A stretch of DNA of 42,044 nucleotides from an uncultured Paraprevotella sp. (GTDB lineage Bacteria; Bacteroidota; Bacteroidia; Bacteroidales; Bacteroidaceae): assembly GCA_944321975.1 (NCBI GenBank), contig CALUNJ010000012.1:1-42044 (forward strand). Direction: 5' to 3'. Shown one piece after another: positions 22,700 through 31,233 of the stretch. The position numbers and the translations under genes were made by a program. Position 1 is the stretch's first letter, and every line of letters begins with the position of its first letter. The notes beneath the pieces are model-generated. The model saw nothing but the letters and a program-made list of their open reading frames with translations. It did no database searches and was not told where the DNA came from.

Positions 22700-25177
22700 T
22701 TATTTTAATAAGTCGTTGATTGCATTCACATAATACACATATTCAGCTGCCAGGCTGATCACATACTCATTTTCGCTCCACAAGAAAGGATAGTCGTCGC
22801 GGTTCTCCGGGAAATCCGGTTTCAAGATGCGGACGCCCGGCACAATCCCACCCGGGATGAAGGTGTAATCCGCACGGTTGTTGCCATAAGCGACCCGTTT
22901 GGGACGCGCCCCGACACCGGACACAAAAGAAAGATTGTGGAAGGGATGGCAGCCCAGAAGATAATTGAGTCCACGATAGACATAAGCCGGATCCACCAAA
23001 TCCGGATAGACCCGATAAAGCATATAGTTCGTGATGCCCGTGTTGACAATGATGCCGTTCCCGGCCCAATTGCCGCGCGTGATCCGGACGCCATAGGGCG
23101 TCTCCTTTTCCATCTCGGCCATTCTTTGCACGTATTTTTCGACCAACGGGCGCACTCTCTGCTTCTCTTCACTCCCCATGTAGGGAAGCATGCGGGCCAC
23201 CGTCTGCACATTACGGTCGAATTGCGACAACAATTCGGGCCACAAGGCTTCCATCTTCGCCTTGTATTCACCCTTGCCGGTAGTCCTCCACAATTCAAAC
23301 GCGGCACGGCATTCCTGTCCCGCCGAGGCCTTCCGGCCGGAAGCCTCGGCCTCACGATGTTCATCCTGCCAGATTTTCTCGGCACAAGCTATGGCTTCCT
23401 GGCTCAAGACCGGGTTATAGGCCGCCAATGCCCGCGCAGCCGCCGCCAATGGGATGGCCGAACCATAATTCAGACGGGAGCTTTTGTTGGTGAAAGCCCA
23501 GCGGTCGTCGGGAGTCCCGCTCACGTCGCCTTTCACCTCCAGGCTGTCCAGGCGTGGGTCGAACACCTTGTTGTCTGTTTTGTTTACCGCATCGCCCAAA
23601 TGGCGGTATTGATACAAATGAGATTCGTTGATGCCCGGGATGGCATAGCCAAAGGCTTTCACCTGGGCGACAAGTTGCAACACGCCGTGTTCAATCTGTT
23701 GCAACACGTCGGGCTTCCCGTCCGGAAGATGGATCTCGACATAACGTGTTTGCTGGTCAACAGTCGTTTCGTCGTGAGTCGGCTCAAAATCTTCCCACAA
23801 ATTCGCCAACGCCGACACCACCGCCTGTTGTGAAGGTGTCTGTATGTCAAAGTCTCCGGCGTCAAACCACCCTCCTACATTGAGTCCGGGAATATGCTCC
23901 AAGGGTTTATACTGGTTTCCGGTGGTCGGGCCTTGCCGCCATCCGTCCCAATGCACGCGGTTCAAGGGAGCCTGCAAAGCGTCGTCCAGATGAGGCGCCC
24001 CGTGCCACACCCGATAGGCTTCGCGGACAAACATGTGGTCCATCTGCACCGGCATGAAGACATTCAGGGTCGGGAACCAGACTCGCTGATAAGCATCGGA
24101 GGAAATGGTGAAGGGGCCGGTCTGTTGGCCGTCGTAACGTAACACATAAACCCCTTCGTCCTGCACCTTTGAAAAATCGAACTGCAAATAATTATAGCGG
24201 GTATAAATGCCCCATTCTTTCGGAGCGGCAGACAAGACTTCGGTCAGCCTCCCGTCCGTCCCCACCCTCAGCAAGGCGACTTCCGATGCGGGACGGTCGT
24301 TCTTGTCCAGTTCGATCACCGCCATTTTTTCTTGCCGGGGATGATATCCAGCCTGGGAATAGGTGATGACCGGCTCGCGGGTCCAATTCTCTTGGATTTC
24401 CGCCTTGATGAACCATTCGGCTATTTTCCCCGTCACGCCCGACGGCAACAACGTGCGCACCACAAAGTTTCCGTTCTGTTGCTTGTTCCGTCCGTCAAAC
24501 AACATGAGCGTCTTGCCGTCCGTCGTCCGGATGCTCAGGTGCTTCAACGGGTCATCCGGGGCAATGTCTATGCTCTTCCCCGTCATCATGGGGGTGGGTT
24601 CGGGCATCCCGTTAATCGTCGTCATCCGGTCCGCCGGCGATGTTGGGAACAAACCATATTGAGCATTATCCATCATAAAGGAATGCCCCCAAAAGACCGG
24701 TGGAAAAAACTCCATGTTCAGCCCTGCCACTCCCTTTAAAGATTCCGGCAATGGCTTATCGGTATGCACACTGAGGTAAAATCCACCGTCGCGTGCCTCT
24801 CCCCTCAAGGTGTAAGAAAATCCATATTCCGGATAGGCCAAAGACACGTCAATGCGCCGGTTGGCCTGGTCCACCTTGCGTCCCTGGTATTTAGGCAACT
24901 TGTCCCATTGTCCCGGAGTGGGGTTCATGCGCACATCCCCGTTCGTCGCCACACGGATGCCGTGATGGATGATTTCCACCGCACTGATCTTGGAATCATC
25001 AAAAGTGGCATCATACACGTTGCTGAATACAAAATAGTTCAAGCCGCGCGTTTCAAAATATTCCGCATCGTTCAACGTCAAATCATTCTGCCACATAAAA
25101 TTTTGGGCCTGGCAAACCGAAATGCCGCCCAGGGCAAACCATGCCCACAAAGAAAATATCCGCCTAACCTTTTTCAT
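22700..25177 (-). CDS. GH9-family endoglucanase-like enzyme, exported
   Basis: GH9 enzymes are inverting glucanases acting on cellulose, xyloglucan or mixed-linkage glucan. The 825-residue protein has a signal peptide (to about residue 25). A beta-rich N-terminal module of about 240 residues, which I do not recognise, is followed by a CelD_N-type Ig-like domain (about 269-358) and the (alpha/alpha)6 catalytic domain. Active-site motifs are GGWFDAGDFD (435-444; D439 and D442 activate water), NYLLGCHPF, and SENEYVISLAAEY with probable proton donor E804. It is the first gene of an operon with a GH43 lipoprotein and CE1 esterase. The family is sure; the substrate is inferred from context only. 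Confidence 0.85.
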   Translation of the reverse strand: MKKVRRIFSLWAWFALGGISVCQAQNFMWQNDLTLNDAEYFETRGLNYFVFSNVYDATFDDSKISAVEIIHHGIRVATNGDVRMNPTPGQWDKLPKYQGRKVDQANRRIDVSLAYPEYGFSYTLRGEARDGGFYLSVHTDKPLPESLKGVAGLNMEFFPPVFWGHSFMMDNAQYGLFPTSPADRMTTINGMPEPTPMMTGKSIDIAPDDPLKHLSIRTTDGKTLMLFDGRNKQQNGNFVVRTLLPSGVTGKIAEWFIKAEIQENWTREPVITYSQAGYHPRQEKMAVIELDKNDRPASEVALLRVGTDGRLTEVLSAAPKEWGIYTRYNYLQFDFSKVQDEGVYVLRYDGQQTGPFTISSDAYQRVWFPTLNVFMPVQMDHMFVREAYRVWHGAPHLDDALQAPLNRVHWDGWRQGPTTGNQYKPLEHIPGLNVGGWFDAGDFDIQTPSQQAVVSALANLWEDFEPTHDETTVDQQTRYVEIHLPDGKPDVLQQIEHGVLQLVAQVKAFGYAIPGINESHLYQYRHLGDAVNKTDNKVFDPRLDSLEVKGDVSGTPDDRWAFTNKSSRLNYGSAIPLAAAARALAAYNPVLSQEAIACAEKIWQDEHREAEASGRKASAGQECRAAFELWRTTGKGEYKAKMEALWPELLSQFDRNVQTVARMLPYMGSEEKQRVRPLVEKYVQRMAEMEKETPYGVRITRGNWAGNGIIVNTGITNYMLYRVYPDLVDPAYVYRGLNYLLGCHPFHNLSFVSGVGARPKRVAYGNNRADYTFIPGGIVPGVRILKPDFPENRDDYPFLWSENEYVISLAAEYVYYVNAINDLLK

Positions 25178-25419
25178 ATATTAATCGTTATTTACAATAT
25201 GTTTTCACAGACCTAAGGCTCTGCTTTCATGCCGGGAAAGACTTTCAAGAAAGAAACTTCCTTTTAAGCAAAAGCTGTCGTTTGGTTTTTCCAGTGTTTT
25301 TATAGTCCGGCCGCTTTTGAGTTCCCTTCGCTGTTTCCGCGCACACCACAGAAGCAAAAACCTATAATGATACAAAGGAACAAAGAAAACTTTGAAAAAG
25401 AAACTTTTTTATGGATTTT

Positions 25420-26430
25420 TCACTCTTCAGGAAATCGCCATTCAAAATCCAGCAACAAGGGGAAATGGTCGCTATAACCGCCCCGGTAAAATGTCCCCTG
25501 GTAGGTCCGGAAAGGCCGGATCCCCCCATAAGTCTTGTCTGGCTCGTACATAAAAGGGAAAGCCACGATGCGGCAGTTCCCATGCAAAGTGTGGAACCTG
25601 TTCCGGACATCCATCAGAGCCGGACTGACCCACACATGGTCTATGGTTTCCCATATGCCTTGGTAGCGGTATGTGCCATGCACCTTCCTTGCCCGATCCT
25701 TCCGCCGCTCCGGCACACAATACCCGGAAGGAAACGCTTCGCTGAGAACCCGTTCTTCCCGCCCTGCATTGAAATCCCCCATCACCAAGACACGCGGAAA
25801 AGGAACGGCCGACTCCACCGAGTCCACCAACCTTCTCAACGTCCGCGCCGCCAACTGACGATGACGACGCGCCACAAGCGTCTTTCCCAAACGGCTGGGC
25901 CAATGGCAAACCACGACATGCAACGTGTCCCCACTCAACACTTGTCCTTTCACATAAAGCAGATTGCGGGTGGGGCGAAAGCCCTCACGTTCCGACGGTA
26001 TGACCCACTCGCGGGACTCCAGAAGACGGAAGCTGCCGGGCTGGTAAAGCAATGCCACGTCCATTCCCCGCACATCGGGCGAATGGGTCATCACCCCACG
26101 GTAACCCAACGTGCGCAAGGATGAACGGGCAACAAGGTCGAACAGCACACTGTCGTTCTCCACCTCGCAAAGCCCGATCATGTCCGGCAAACGTTCTTCG
26201 GCCACGGCCGCCACCACTTTGGCCACCGCATTCAACTTGCGCCAATAACGGAAGCGTGTCCACCGGCGTTCCCCTCCGGGCATGAATTCCTCGTCAGCCT
26301 TCAAGCTGTCATCCCGGCAATCAAACAGGTTTTCCACATTGTAGCACATCACCCGGAAGGGCTGCTGCGCCGCAACGCCGGCCACACCCGCACACCAGCA
26401 GGCCACCCAAAGCCACCGTCTCACGTTCAT
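25420..26430 (-). CDS. Endonuclease/exonuclease/phosphatase-fold protein, exported
   Basis: A signal peptide (MNVRRWLWVACWCAGVAGVAA) precedes a DNase I-like metal-dependent hydrolase domain in a 336-residue protein. The signature residues are in order: MCYNVENLFD (Asn), CEVEND (metal Glu), VVCHWPSRL (His), VMGDFNAG (Asp, Asn), ETIDHVWV (Asp) and GYSDHFPL (Asp-His). Such exported Bacteroidales proteins could act on nucleic acids, nucleotides or lipid phosphates outside the cytoplasm; the substrate is unknown. Its ATG overlaps the stop of the beta-helix lipoprotein gene by 4 bp, so the two are translationally coupled. Confidence 0.85.
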   Translation of the reverse strand: MNVRRWLWVACWCAGVAGVAAQQPFRVMCYNVENLFDCRDDSLKADEEFMPGGERRWTRFRYWRKLNAVAKVVAAVAEERLPDMIGLCEVENDSVLFDLVARSSLRTLGYRGVMTHSPDVRGMDVALLYQPGSFRLLESREWVIPSEREGFRPTRNLLYVKGQVLSGDTLHVVVCHWPSRLGKTLVARRHRQLAARTLRRLVDSVESAVPFPRVLVMGDFNAGREERVLSEAFPSGYCVPERRKDRARKVHGTYRYQGIWETIDHVWVSPALMDVRNRFHTLHGNCRIVAFPFMYEPDKTYGGIRPFRTYQGTFYRGGYSDHFPLLLDFEWRFPEE

Positions 26431-27899
26431 TCTTCCGGCACATATTCATAACACCCCGCGTCCGGTGCTTCATTGGCCGGACGGGCTATTCCGTAGCGGT
26501 CGGCCGGATAGTTGCCGACCCACTCCGGCGCCCCCTTCCCGCGCGCCGCCGACAAAGAATCAAGCCGGAAATCATACAGGAAATTGTCTGTGTCGAACAA
26601 GCGGAACTGCTCTTCCCACGACGGCTCCTCGGCGGACGGTTCATAAGTCACCCCCACGAACCGGGCCGTGTCTGCCGACTCCACGGTGCGGAGCACGCAA
26701 TTGGCAAAGCAATAATCCAACGTGTCCGGCTCGTCTTTCAGATTGCCTCTCATCACGTCATCCGCATAGCCCGTCACGAGACAATTCCGGAAATGGGCAT
26801 GCTCCAGCGGATAATCCATAGCCAGCCACTGATTGGCCAGATACAACGCATCGCCCCGCCCGGCGTCCCAGGGATAGAACTGCGCCAGCGTGCAATGCAC
26901 AAACTCCGCCCAACCGCCCACCACGGCCACACAGTGGCCCAGTGTGTTGCTGATCTGCGTGTTTCCCACATAAGCACGGCAATGATACAATCCCAACCCT
27001 TCGCCCCCGATGTTGTGCAAGACACTGTTTTCCAGCGTCAGTTTTGTGACCGTCGTGGACGAACTGTCACAAGCTATGCCATAAGAAGCACTATGGATAT
27101 CCACGTAAGAAAAACGGTTGTCCACACTCGACGCCCGCAACCGGATGCCTCCCCAGCGCGAGGGCGTGTTGTCATAAGGCAAATAGTCGAACATGCGGTC
27201 CGTGCGGTCGCCCCGGAACACCACCGGTTGTTCCAGCGTGCCTTCGGCCACCACGCGTCCGTCCACCCACAAGCTGGCCCCGTCATGGAAATACAGTTCC
27301 ACCCCCGGTGCCATGGATAGCGTTGCTCCCGGAGCCACGGAAAGACTGTCATAGACCACGATGGGGCGCCCGGCCTCCAATAGTGTGTCGCTCGCAATGA
27401 CCCGTCCGCGCCACATATAGGCATCTTGCCCCACAGCCGAAAGGATCACCCCTTGTTCCACTCCGCTTTCCAAGGTGAACATCAAGGTGTCATCCAGTGC
27501 CACAGGCTCGTCCTGTCCGCTTGCCGGCAGGGTCACCTCGGCAAACACGCGGATGCTGTCGCCCCCTCTCACCTCGAAGCCAAAAGCCCGCGCCCCGGCC
27601 TCCGGATCCAGGTAGGTGCCGTCCACGTTGACGCGAAACGGGGTGCCGTTTCCGCGGTGCAGCCGGACAGAAGCTATGCGCAACCCCTCGGCGTTCCGGT
27701 TGTAAACCATCAGCTGGCGGGTGCTCGACCCCACGGTGGAAATCACGGTGTCAAACTGCACCGTGTCGGTGGAGAACTGCAGCAACGCGCCCCGGCTGGT
27801 CGTGAAAGACATGGCATCATCGCAAGCTGTGAAAGACGGCATGAAGCCCGCCAGCCACAACGCCCCAAAGACTCCCACGCAAGTATGTCGTTTCCTCAT
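26427..27899 (-). CDS. Right-handed beta-helix lipoprotein
   Basis: The 490-residue protein has an export signal with a lipobox-like end (SFTAC, C26). It then has an Ig-like region (about 35-160), then repeated short strands typical of a parallel beta-helix (from VVYDSLSVAPGATL through SYVDIHSASYGIACD to FRNCLVTGY, about 185-410). The C-terminal AGCYEY is seen in choice-of-anchor-Q-type beta-helix proteins. It is likely a surface-attached carbohydrate-binding or structural protein; no catalytic motif is evident. It is coupled to the downstream nuclease-fold gene through an ATGA overlap. The pepD terminator hairpin lies just ahead of its start, so its promoter must be in the short gap of 58 bp or upstream of that hairpin. 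Confidence 0.7.
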   Translation of the reverse strand: MRKRHTCVGVFGALWLAGFMPSFTACDDAMSFTTSRGALLQFSTDTVQFDTVISTVGSSTRQLMVYNRNAEGLRIASVRLHRGNGTPFRVNVDGTYLDPEAGARAFGFEVRGGDSIRVFAEVTLPASGQDEPVALDDTLMFTLESGVEQGVILSAVGQDAYMWRGRVIASDTLLEAGRPIVVYDSLSVAPGATLSMAPGVELYFHDGASLWVDGRVVAEGTLEQPVVFRGDRTDRMFDYLPYDNTPSRWGGIRLRASSVDNRFSYVDIHSASYGIACDSSSTTVTKLTLENSVLHNIGGEGLGLYHCRAYVGNTQISNTLGHCVAVVGGWAEFVHCTLAQFYPWDAGRGDALYLANQWLAMDYPLEHAHFRNCLVTGYADDVMRGNLKDEPDTLDYCFANCVLRTVESADTARFVGVTYEPSAEEPSWEEQFRLFDTDNFLYDFRLDSLSAARGKGAPEWVGNYPADRYGIARPANEAPDAGCYEYVPEE

Positions 27900-27915
27900 A
27901 TGGCTAAAAAGACAA

Positions 27916-27948
27916 AGGCATATCCGCCCTAATAACGCGGATATGCCT
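27916..27948 (-). terminator. Terminator of pepD
   Basis: AGGCATATCCGC (27916-27927) pairs perfectly with 27937-27948 around a 9-nt loop. On the minus strand it is followed by TTTGTCTTTTTAG, and it starts 10 bp past the pepD stop. Confidence 0.75.
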
Positions 27949-27957
27949 GGCTTTATT

Positions 27958-29415
27958 TCATTTCTTTAAAGGAATATTTTTCAGGATGGCCTTCAAATGG
28001 TCCCACACCATCTGCACCGTGGAGATGAGCAGCCGTTCGTCGGGAGAATGCACGCCACGCAAAGTGGGTCCGAAGGAAATCATGTCCAGTCCCGGATATT
28101 TCTCGCTGAACAGCCCGCACTCCAGCCCTGCATGAATGCCCAGCACCTTTGGATCCCGTCCGAACAATTCTTTATAGGTGGCCACGGCAATATGCAGGAT
28201 CTCGGAGTCGGGATTCATTTTCCATCCCGGATAACCTTCGCCTACCTCCACCTTGGCACCGGCCAATTCGAAAGCCGCCTTCACCATGTTGCTCACGTAG
28301 CGCCGTGCACTCAACAGGCTGCTACGCTGGCTGCTCTTGACCAGGATCTTGCCCTCCCCGACCAGCTTGACGCTGGCCAGATTGGAACTGGTCTCCACCA
28401 GGTCGATATCCTGCGACATGGCCAACACTCCGTTGTGCACCGCCATCAACGCCCAGACCAACCTGCGCGCCACTTCGCGGTCCACAGCTTTCGGCCGCGC
28501 CTGTTCGCTCTGCAGTTCAAAGACCATAGCCGGTTCCGTCACCCGGTATTCTTCCTCCACGTCGGCGGCAAAGAGGTTCCAATCCACCCGGATATTCTCC
28601 TTGTCCGCCATCGGGATGGCGCACACGGCCATCGCCTCGCGCGGAATGGCATTGTGCAATCCTCCGGCCTGTATGTCGCACACATACAAATCATACTTCC
28701 CCATCGCGTCATAGAGGAAACGCACCAGCAGTTTGTTGGCATTGGCCCGTTTCTTGTTGATGTCATCGCCCGAGTGTCCGCCCGTCAGCCCTTTCACCTT
28801 GACCTCGAAAAAGAAGTAGTCCTGCGGAGCACTTGCAGGCTCAAAGCAGAACTCCGCCGTGGCCGTGGTGCCACCGGCGCAGCTCACGAAAATCTGCCCT
28901 TCATCCTCAGAATCCAAGTTCAACAGGATGTCGCCCGACATGAAACCGGGCTTCATGCCAAAAGCCCCGCTCAAGCCCGTCTCTTCATCGCGTGTGAACA
29001 CGCATTCCAACGGACCGTGCACGATGTCGGAGGCGTCAAGCAAAGCCAGCTCCATGGCAATCCCGATGCCGTCATCAGCCCCCAGCGTGGTGCCGCATGC
29101 ACGCAGCCATTCTCCGTCCACTTCCGTGCGGATGGCATCTTTCTCAAAGTCAAAATCCACATCACGGTTCTTCTCACACACCATGTCCATGTGGCTTTGC
29201 ACCACCACGCGCTTGCATCCCTCCATCCCGGCTGTGGCCGGCTTGCGGATCAACACGTTCCCCACTTCGTCCACCTGGCATTCCAGATTCCTATCCCGGG
29301 CAAACTGCTCCAAATAGGCAATCATCTTTTCTTCCCTTTTCGAGGGCCGGGGAATCTTGTTCACCTCGGCAAAGAACCGGAACACCTCTGCCGGTTTCAG
29401 CAAATCCATTTCCAT
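27958..29415 (-). CDS. pepD: Cytosol non-specific dipeptidase (aminoacyl-histidine dipeptidase, M20)
   Basis: This zinc-dependent M20 peptidase cleaves a broad range of dipeptides in the cytoplasm. The 485-residue length is typical. Metal and catalytic residues appear in order: SHMDMV (H75, D77), TTLGADDGIGIAM (bridging Asp), DEETGLSG (catalytic Glu and metal Glu), NLDSED (metal Asp) and HAGLECGLF (metal His). The dimerisation lid domain lies between about 190 and 390, including GLTGGHSGDDI. No signal peptide is present. It is transcribed away from the small membrane protein and ompH-like genes and ends in its own hairpin terminator. Confidence 0.92.
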   Translation of the reverse strand: MEMDLLKPAEVFRFFAEVNKIPRPSKREEKMIAYLEQFARDRNLECQVDEVGNVLIRKPATAGMEGCKRVVVQSHMDMVCEKNRDVDFDFEKDAIRTEVDGEWLRACGTTLGADDGIGIAMELALLDASDIVHGPLECVFTRDEETGLSGAFGMKPGFMSGDILLNLDSEDEGQIFVSCAGGTTATAEFCFEPASAPQDYFFFEVKVKGLTGGHSGDDINKKRANANKLLVRFLYDAMGKYDLYVCDIQAGGLHNAIPREAMAVCAIPMADKENIRVDWNLFAADVEEEYRVTEPAMVFELQSEQARPKAVDREVARRLVWALMAVHNGVLAMSQDIDLVETSSNLASVKLVGEGKILVKSSQRSSLLSARRYVSNMVKAAFELAGAKVEVGEGYPGWKMNPDSEILHIAVATYKELFGRDPKVLGIHAGLECGLFSEKYPGLDMISFGPTLRGVHSPDERLLISTVQMVWDHLKAILKNIPLKK

Positions 29416-29495
29416 ATCTTTACTTTTTTTGTCAGTTCCACATGCTAAATTTGGTTAAAAGCGGGCTGAACGCACGCTTCCCAGCTTTTATCTTT

Positions 29496-29503
29496 TATCT
29501 TTG
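29496..29503 (+). promoter_or_regulatory. -7 box of the small membrane protein-ompH operon
   Basis: TATCTTTG lies 21 bp upstream of the ATG at 29525. A further match, TAAATTTG at 29446-29453, could be a second start. Confidence 0.55.
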
Positions 29504-29524
29504 CACCACAAATATACGCAAAAA

Positions 29525-29743
29525 ATGTTGAAGACGCTATTGTTCACGCTGATAATTGTGGCCGCCAGCATGGTTTTCCTGGCCATCAAAATCCTGTTGA
29601 AGAAAAACGGCCGTTTCCCGAATACCCACGTGGGGCACAACGCAGCCATGCGAAAGCGCGGTATCACTTGCGTACAGACCATGGATGCCATGGAACGGAA
29701 AGAAAACCCTCACCGCATCCATGAAAGATCGACCAACAAATAA
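29525..29743 (+). CDS. Small single-pass membrane protein
   Basis: The 72-residue protein has one N-terminal transmembrane segment (about 3-22) and a basic cytosolic-type tail. The tail contains HVGHNAAMRKRGITCVQTMD, a motif I associate with small conserved Bacteroidales membrane proteins of unknown role. The start at 29525 follows the -7 box and opens the hydrophobic segment. It ends 25 bp before the OmpH-like gene and is probably co-transcribed with it. No function can be assigned. Confidence 0.65.
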   Translation: MLKTLLFTLIIVAASMVFLAIKILLKKNGRFPNTHVGHNAAMRKRGITCVQTMDAMERKENPHRIHERSTNK

Positions 29744-29768
29744 TTATCAATTAATACAGACGAACAAC

Positions 29769-30395
29769 ATGAAAAAACAACATCTCGCCTGCGCCGGACT
29801 CATCGCCCTCGCAAGCACATTGGGCATGGCAAGTTGCAGCCAAAAGGCTGCGGAAGAGACCGGCTCCAGCAGCCAAGCCACGGAAATCCCGGCCGGAGGA
29901 CTCAAAATCGCTTACGTCGAAATTGACACCCTCATGTCACAATACGAATTCTGCAAGGACTACACCATCCTGATGAACAAAAAAGGCGAAAATATCCGTG
30001 CCACCCTGGCCGGAAAAGAACGCGCGCTACAAGCCAAAGCGGCAGAAATGCAGAAAAAGTATGAAACCAACCAATTCACCACAAAGGAGCAGGTGGAACA
30101 AGCACAGATGGCACTGGCCAAACAACAACAGGACCTGCAAGCCCTCAACGACCGCCTGTCCAACGACTTTGCCGCCGAACAGATGAAATACAACAATGAA
30201 ATGCGCGACTCTATCCAAGCCTTCCTGAAGGAATACAACAAAGCCAAGAAATTCGACTACATCATCAGCAAGGCCGGCGACAATATCCTGATAGCCAACG
30301 CGAAGTATGACATCACGAAAGATGTGGTGAACGGACTGAACAAACGCTACAAGCAAAGCCCGGAGGTAAAGAAGCAATTGGAAGAAAAGGACTGA
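29769..30395 (+). CDS. OmpH/Skp-family periplasmic chaperone-like lipoprotein
   Basis: Skp/OmpH proteins are trimeric periplasmic chaperones that hold unfolded outer-membrane proteins. This 208-residue member has a lipobox (GMASC, C at about 20), so it is likely membrane-anchored. A Ser/Thr-rich linker leads to a first strand (GLKIAYVEIDTLMSQYEF) and then a long coiled coil of Lys, Glu and Gln-rich helices (about 65-150). Last come the returning strands (FDYIISKAGDNILIANAKYD). The ATG at 29769 was chosen because it opens the lipoprotein signal. A C/G-rich hairpin follows the stop at 30421. Confidence 0.85.
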   Translation: MKKQHLACAGLIALASTLGMASCSQKAAEETGSSSQATEIPAGGLKIAYVEIDTLMSQYEFCKDYTILMNKKGENIRATLAGKERALQAKAAEMQKKYETNQFTTKEQVEQAQMALAKQQQDLQALNDRLSNDFAAEQMKYNNEMRDSIQAFLKEYNKAKKFDYIISKAGDNILIANAKYDITKDVVNGLNKRYKQSPEVKKQLEEKD

Positions 30396-30420
30396 CACCG
30401 CCACGTGTCTCCTCCAAACG

Positions 30421-30458
30421 CCCCCCTTCCCGGCTCTTCACTGCGCCAGGAAGGGGGG
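30421..30458 (+). terminator. Hairpin after the ompH-like gene
   Basis: CCCCCCTTCC (30421-30430) pairs perfectly with GGAAGGGGGG (30449-30458), 25 bp after the stop. The downstream tract AATCGTCAT is not T-rich, so termination is plausible but not canonical. Confidence 0.45.
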
Positions 30459-30513
30459 AATCGTCATATCTGCCCCATCCGCCCACGGACAAACTTGGAA
30501 ACCGCCCGCGCCT

Positions 30514-30636
30514 CTACGGCTTCAACGGCCTGCCGACAGCGACCCATGAACTTGCGAACCTGGATTTTGAATAAGACAACGCTTTCAACTTGACGGCAAA
30601 AGCCACGCACTCCTCCTGCGGACAACCTTTGGACAT
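30514..30636 (-). CDS. Possible 40-residue small protein
   Basis: A short minus-strand frame encodes a basic peptide starting MSKGCPQEECVAFAVKLKAL and ending VGRPLKP. It has a balanced composition and an amphipathic middle, but no clear ribosome-binding site or -7 box. It lies in the gap between the ompH-like gene and the intergenic element copy. It may be a real small gene, a fragment of a lost gene, or chance. Confidence 0.2.
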   Translation of the reverse strand: MSKGCPQEECVAFAVKLKALSYSKSRFASSWVAVGRPLKP

Positions 30637-30704
30637 TTGCTCCCGCAAGTTTATGTTTATTAAATGATTTCAAACGAACAAAGTCAATTGTCAGTCAGCG
30701 TGAC

Positions 30705-31023
30705 GAAATAGGACAAAATGAACTTCTCAAGAGGAATGCAAATTCCCCTCAAGCGATTCACATTTTTTTCTCAAGCAAAAAAAATGTGAATCGCTTGAGA
30801 AAAACCCACTCCTTTCAAAAGACATTTATTTTGATGATTACTAATGAAATAGCTTTTACCCTCTGGATAGGAGGATATAGGCTTGGGAAGGGGGCCTACG
30901 GAAAGGGAAAGGGGGCGACGAGGGCAAGGCCGCACGGGGCGTGACGAGGCGACTCCCCCTCCCCTGCCGGAGAAATCCGGCACAGAGGGCACGCGAGTCT
31001 GTCATGCGCAAAAAAATGAAAAG
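30705..31023 (+). repeat. Dispersed intergenic element, copy 4 (best preserved)
   Basis: This copy lies between the convergent ompH-like and barrel genes. It begins GAAATAGGACAAAATGAACT and has AGAGGAATGCAAATT. A perfect 22-bp inverted repeat follows (30748-30769 with 30778-30799, around the loop CTCAAGCA). Then come GGATATAGGCTTGGGAAG, CTACGGAAAGGGAAAGG, CGAGGGCAAGGCCGCA and the small hairpin CCGGAGAAATCCGG. It ends GTCATGCGCAAAAAAATGAA. Every block recurs in the same order in copy 5 and most in copies 1 and 2. Bases 31024-31233 after it show nothing recognisable. Confidence 0.85.
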
Positions 31024-31233
31024 GAACACGCTCCTCCCTGAGGATAAAGCGGAAAACAGTCCCCCGCTGAGTTGCAACCGCCCTCCCGCTTTGGCAGCTT
31101 TCCGGGCAAGGTAAACGACCGCTTCCTGGCGCGATTCTGGCGGAGGGAGATGTAACCAGACAAAAAAGAGAGGGAAATCATTGCTGAAATCCCCCTTTTA
31201 CGCTGTGATCCCGGAGAAAACCCACTCCCCGGC

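Noticed and set aside
27997-29448. A 483-codon plus-strand frame opposite pepD
   Set aside because: It mirrors the pepD gene, is His/Gln-rich without a recognisable domain, and pepD has all metal ligands.
30748-30799. CRISPR-like repeats
   Set aside because: The repeated units are single inverted repeats many kilobases apart, not short direct repeats with regular spacers.
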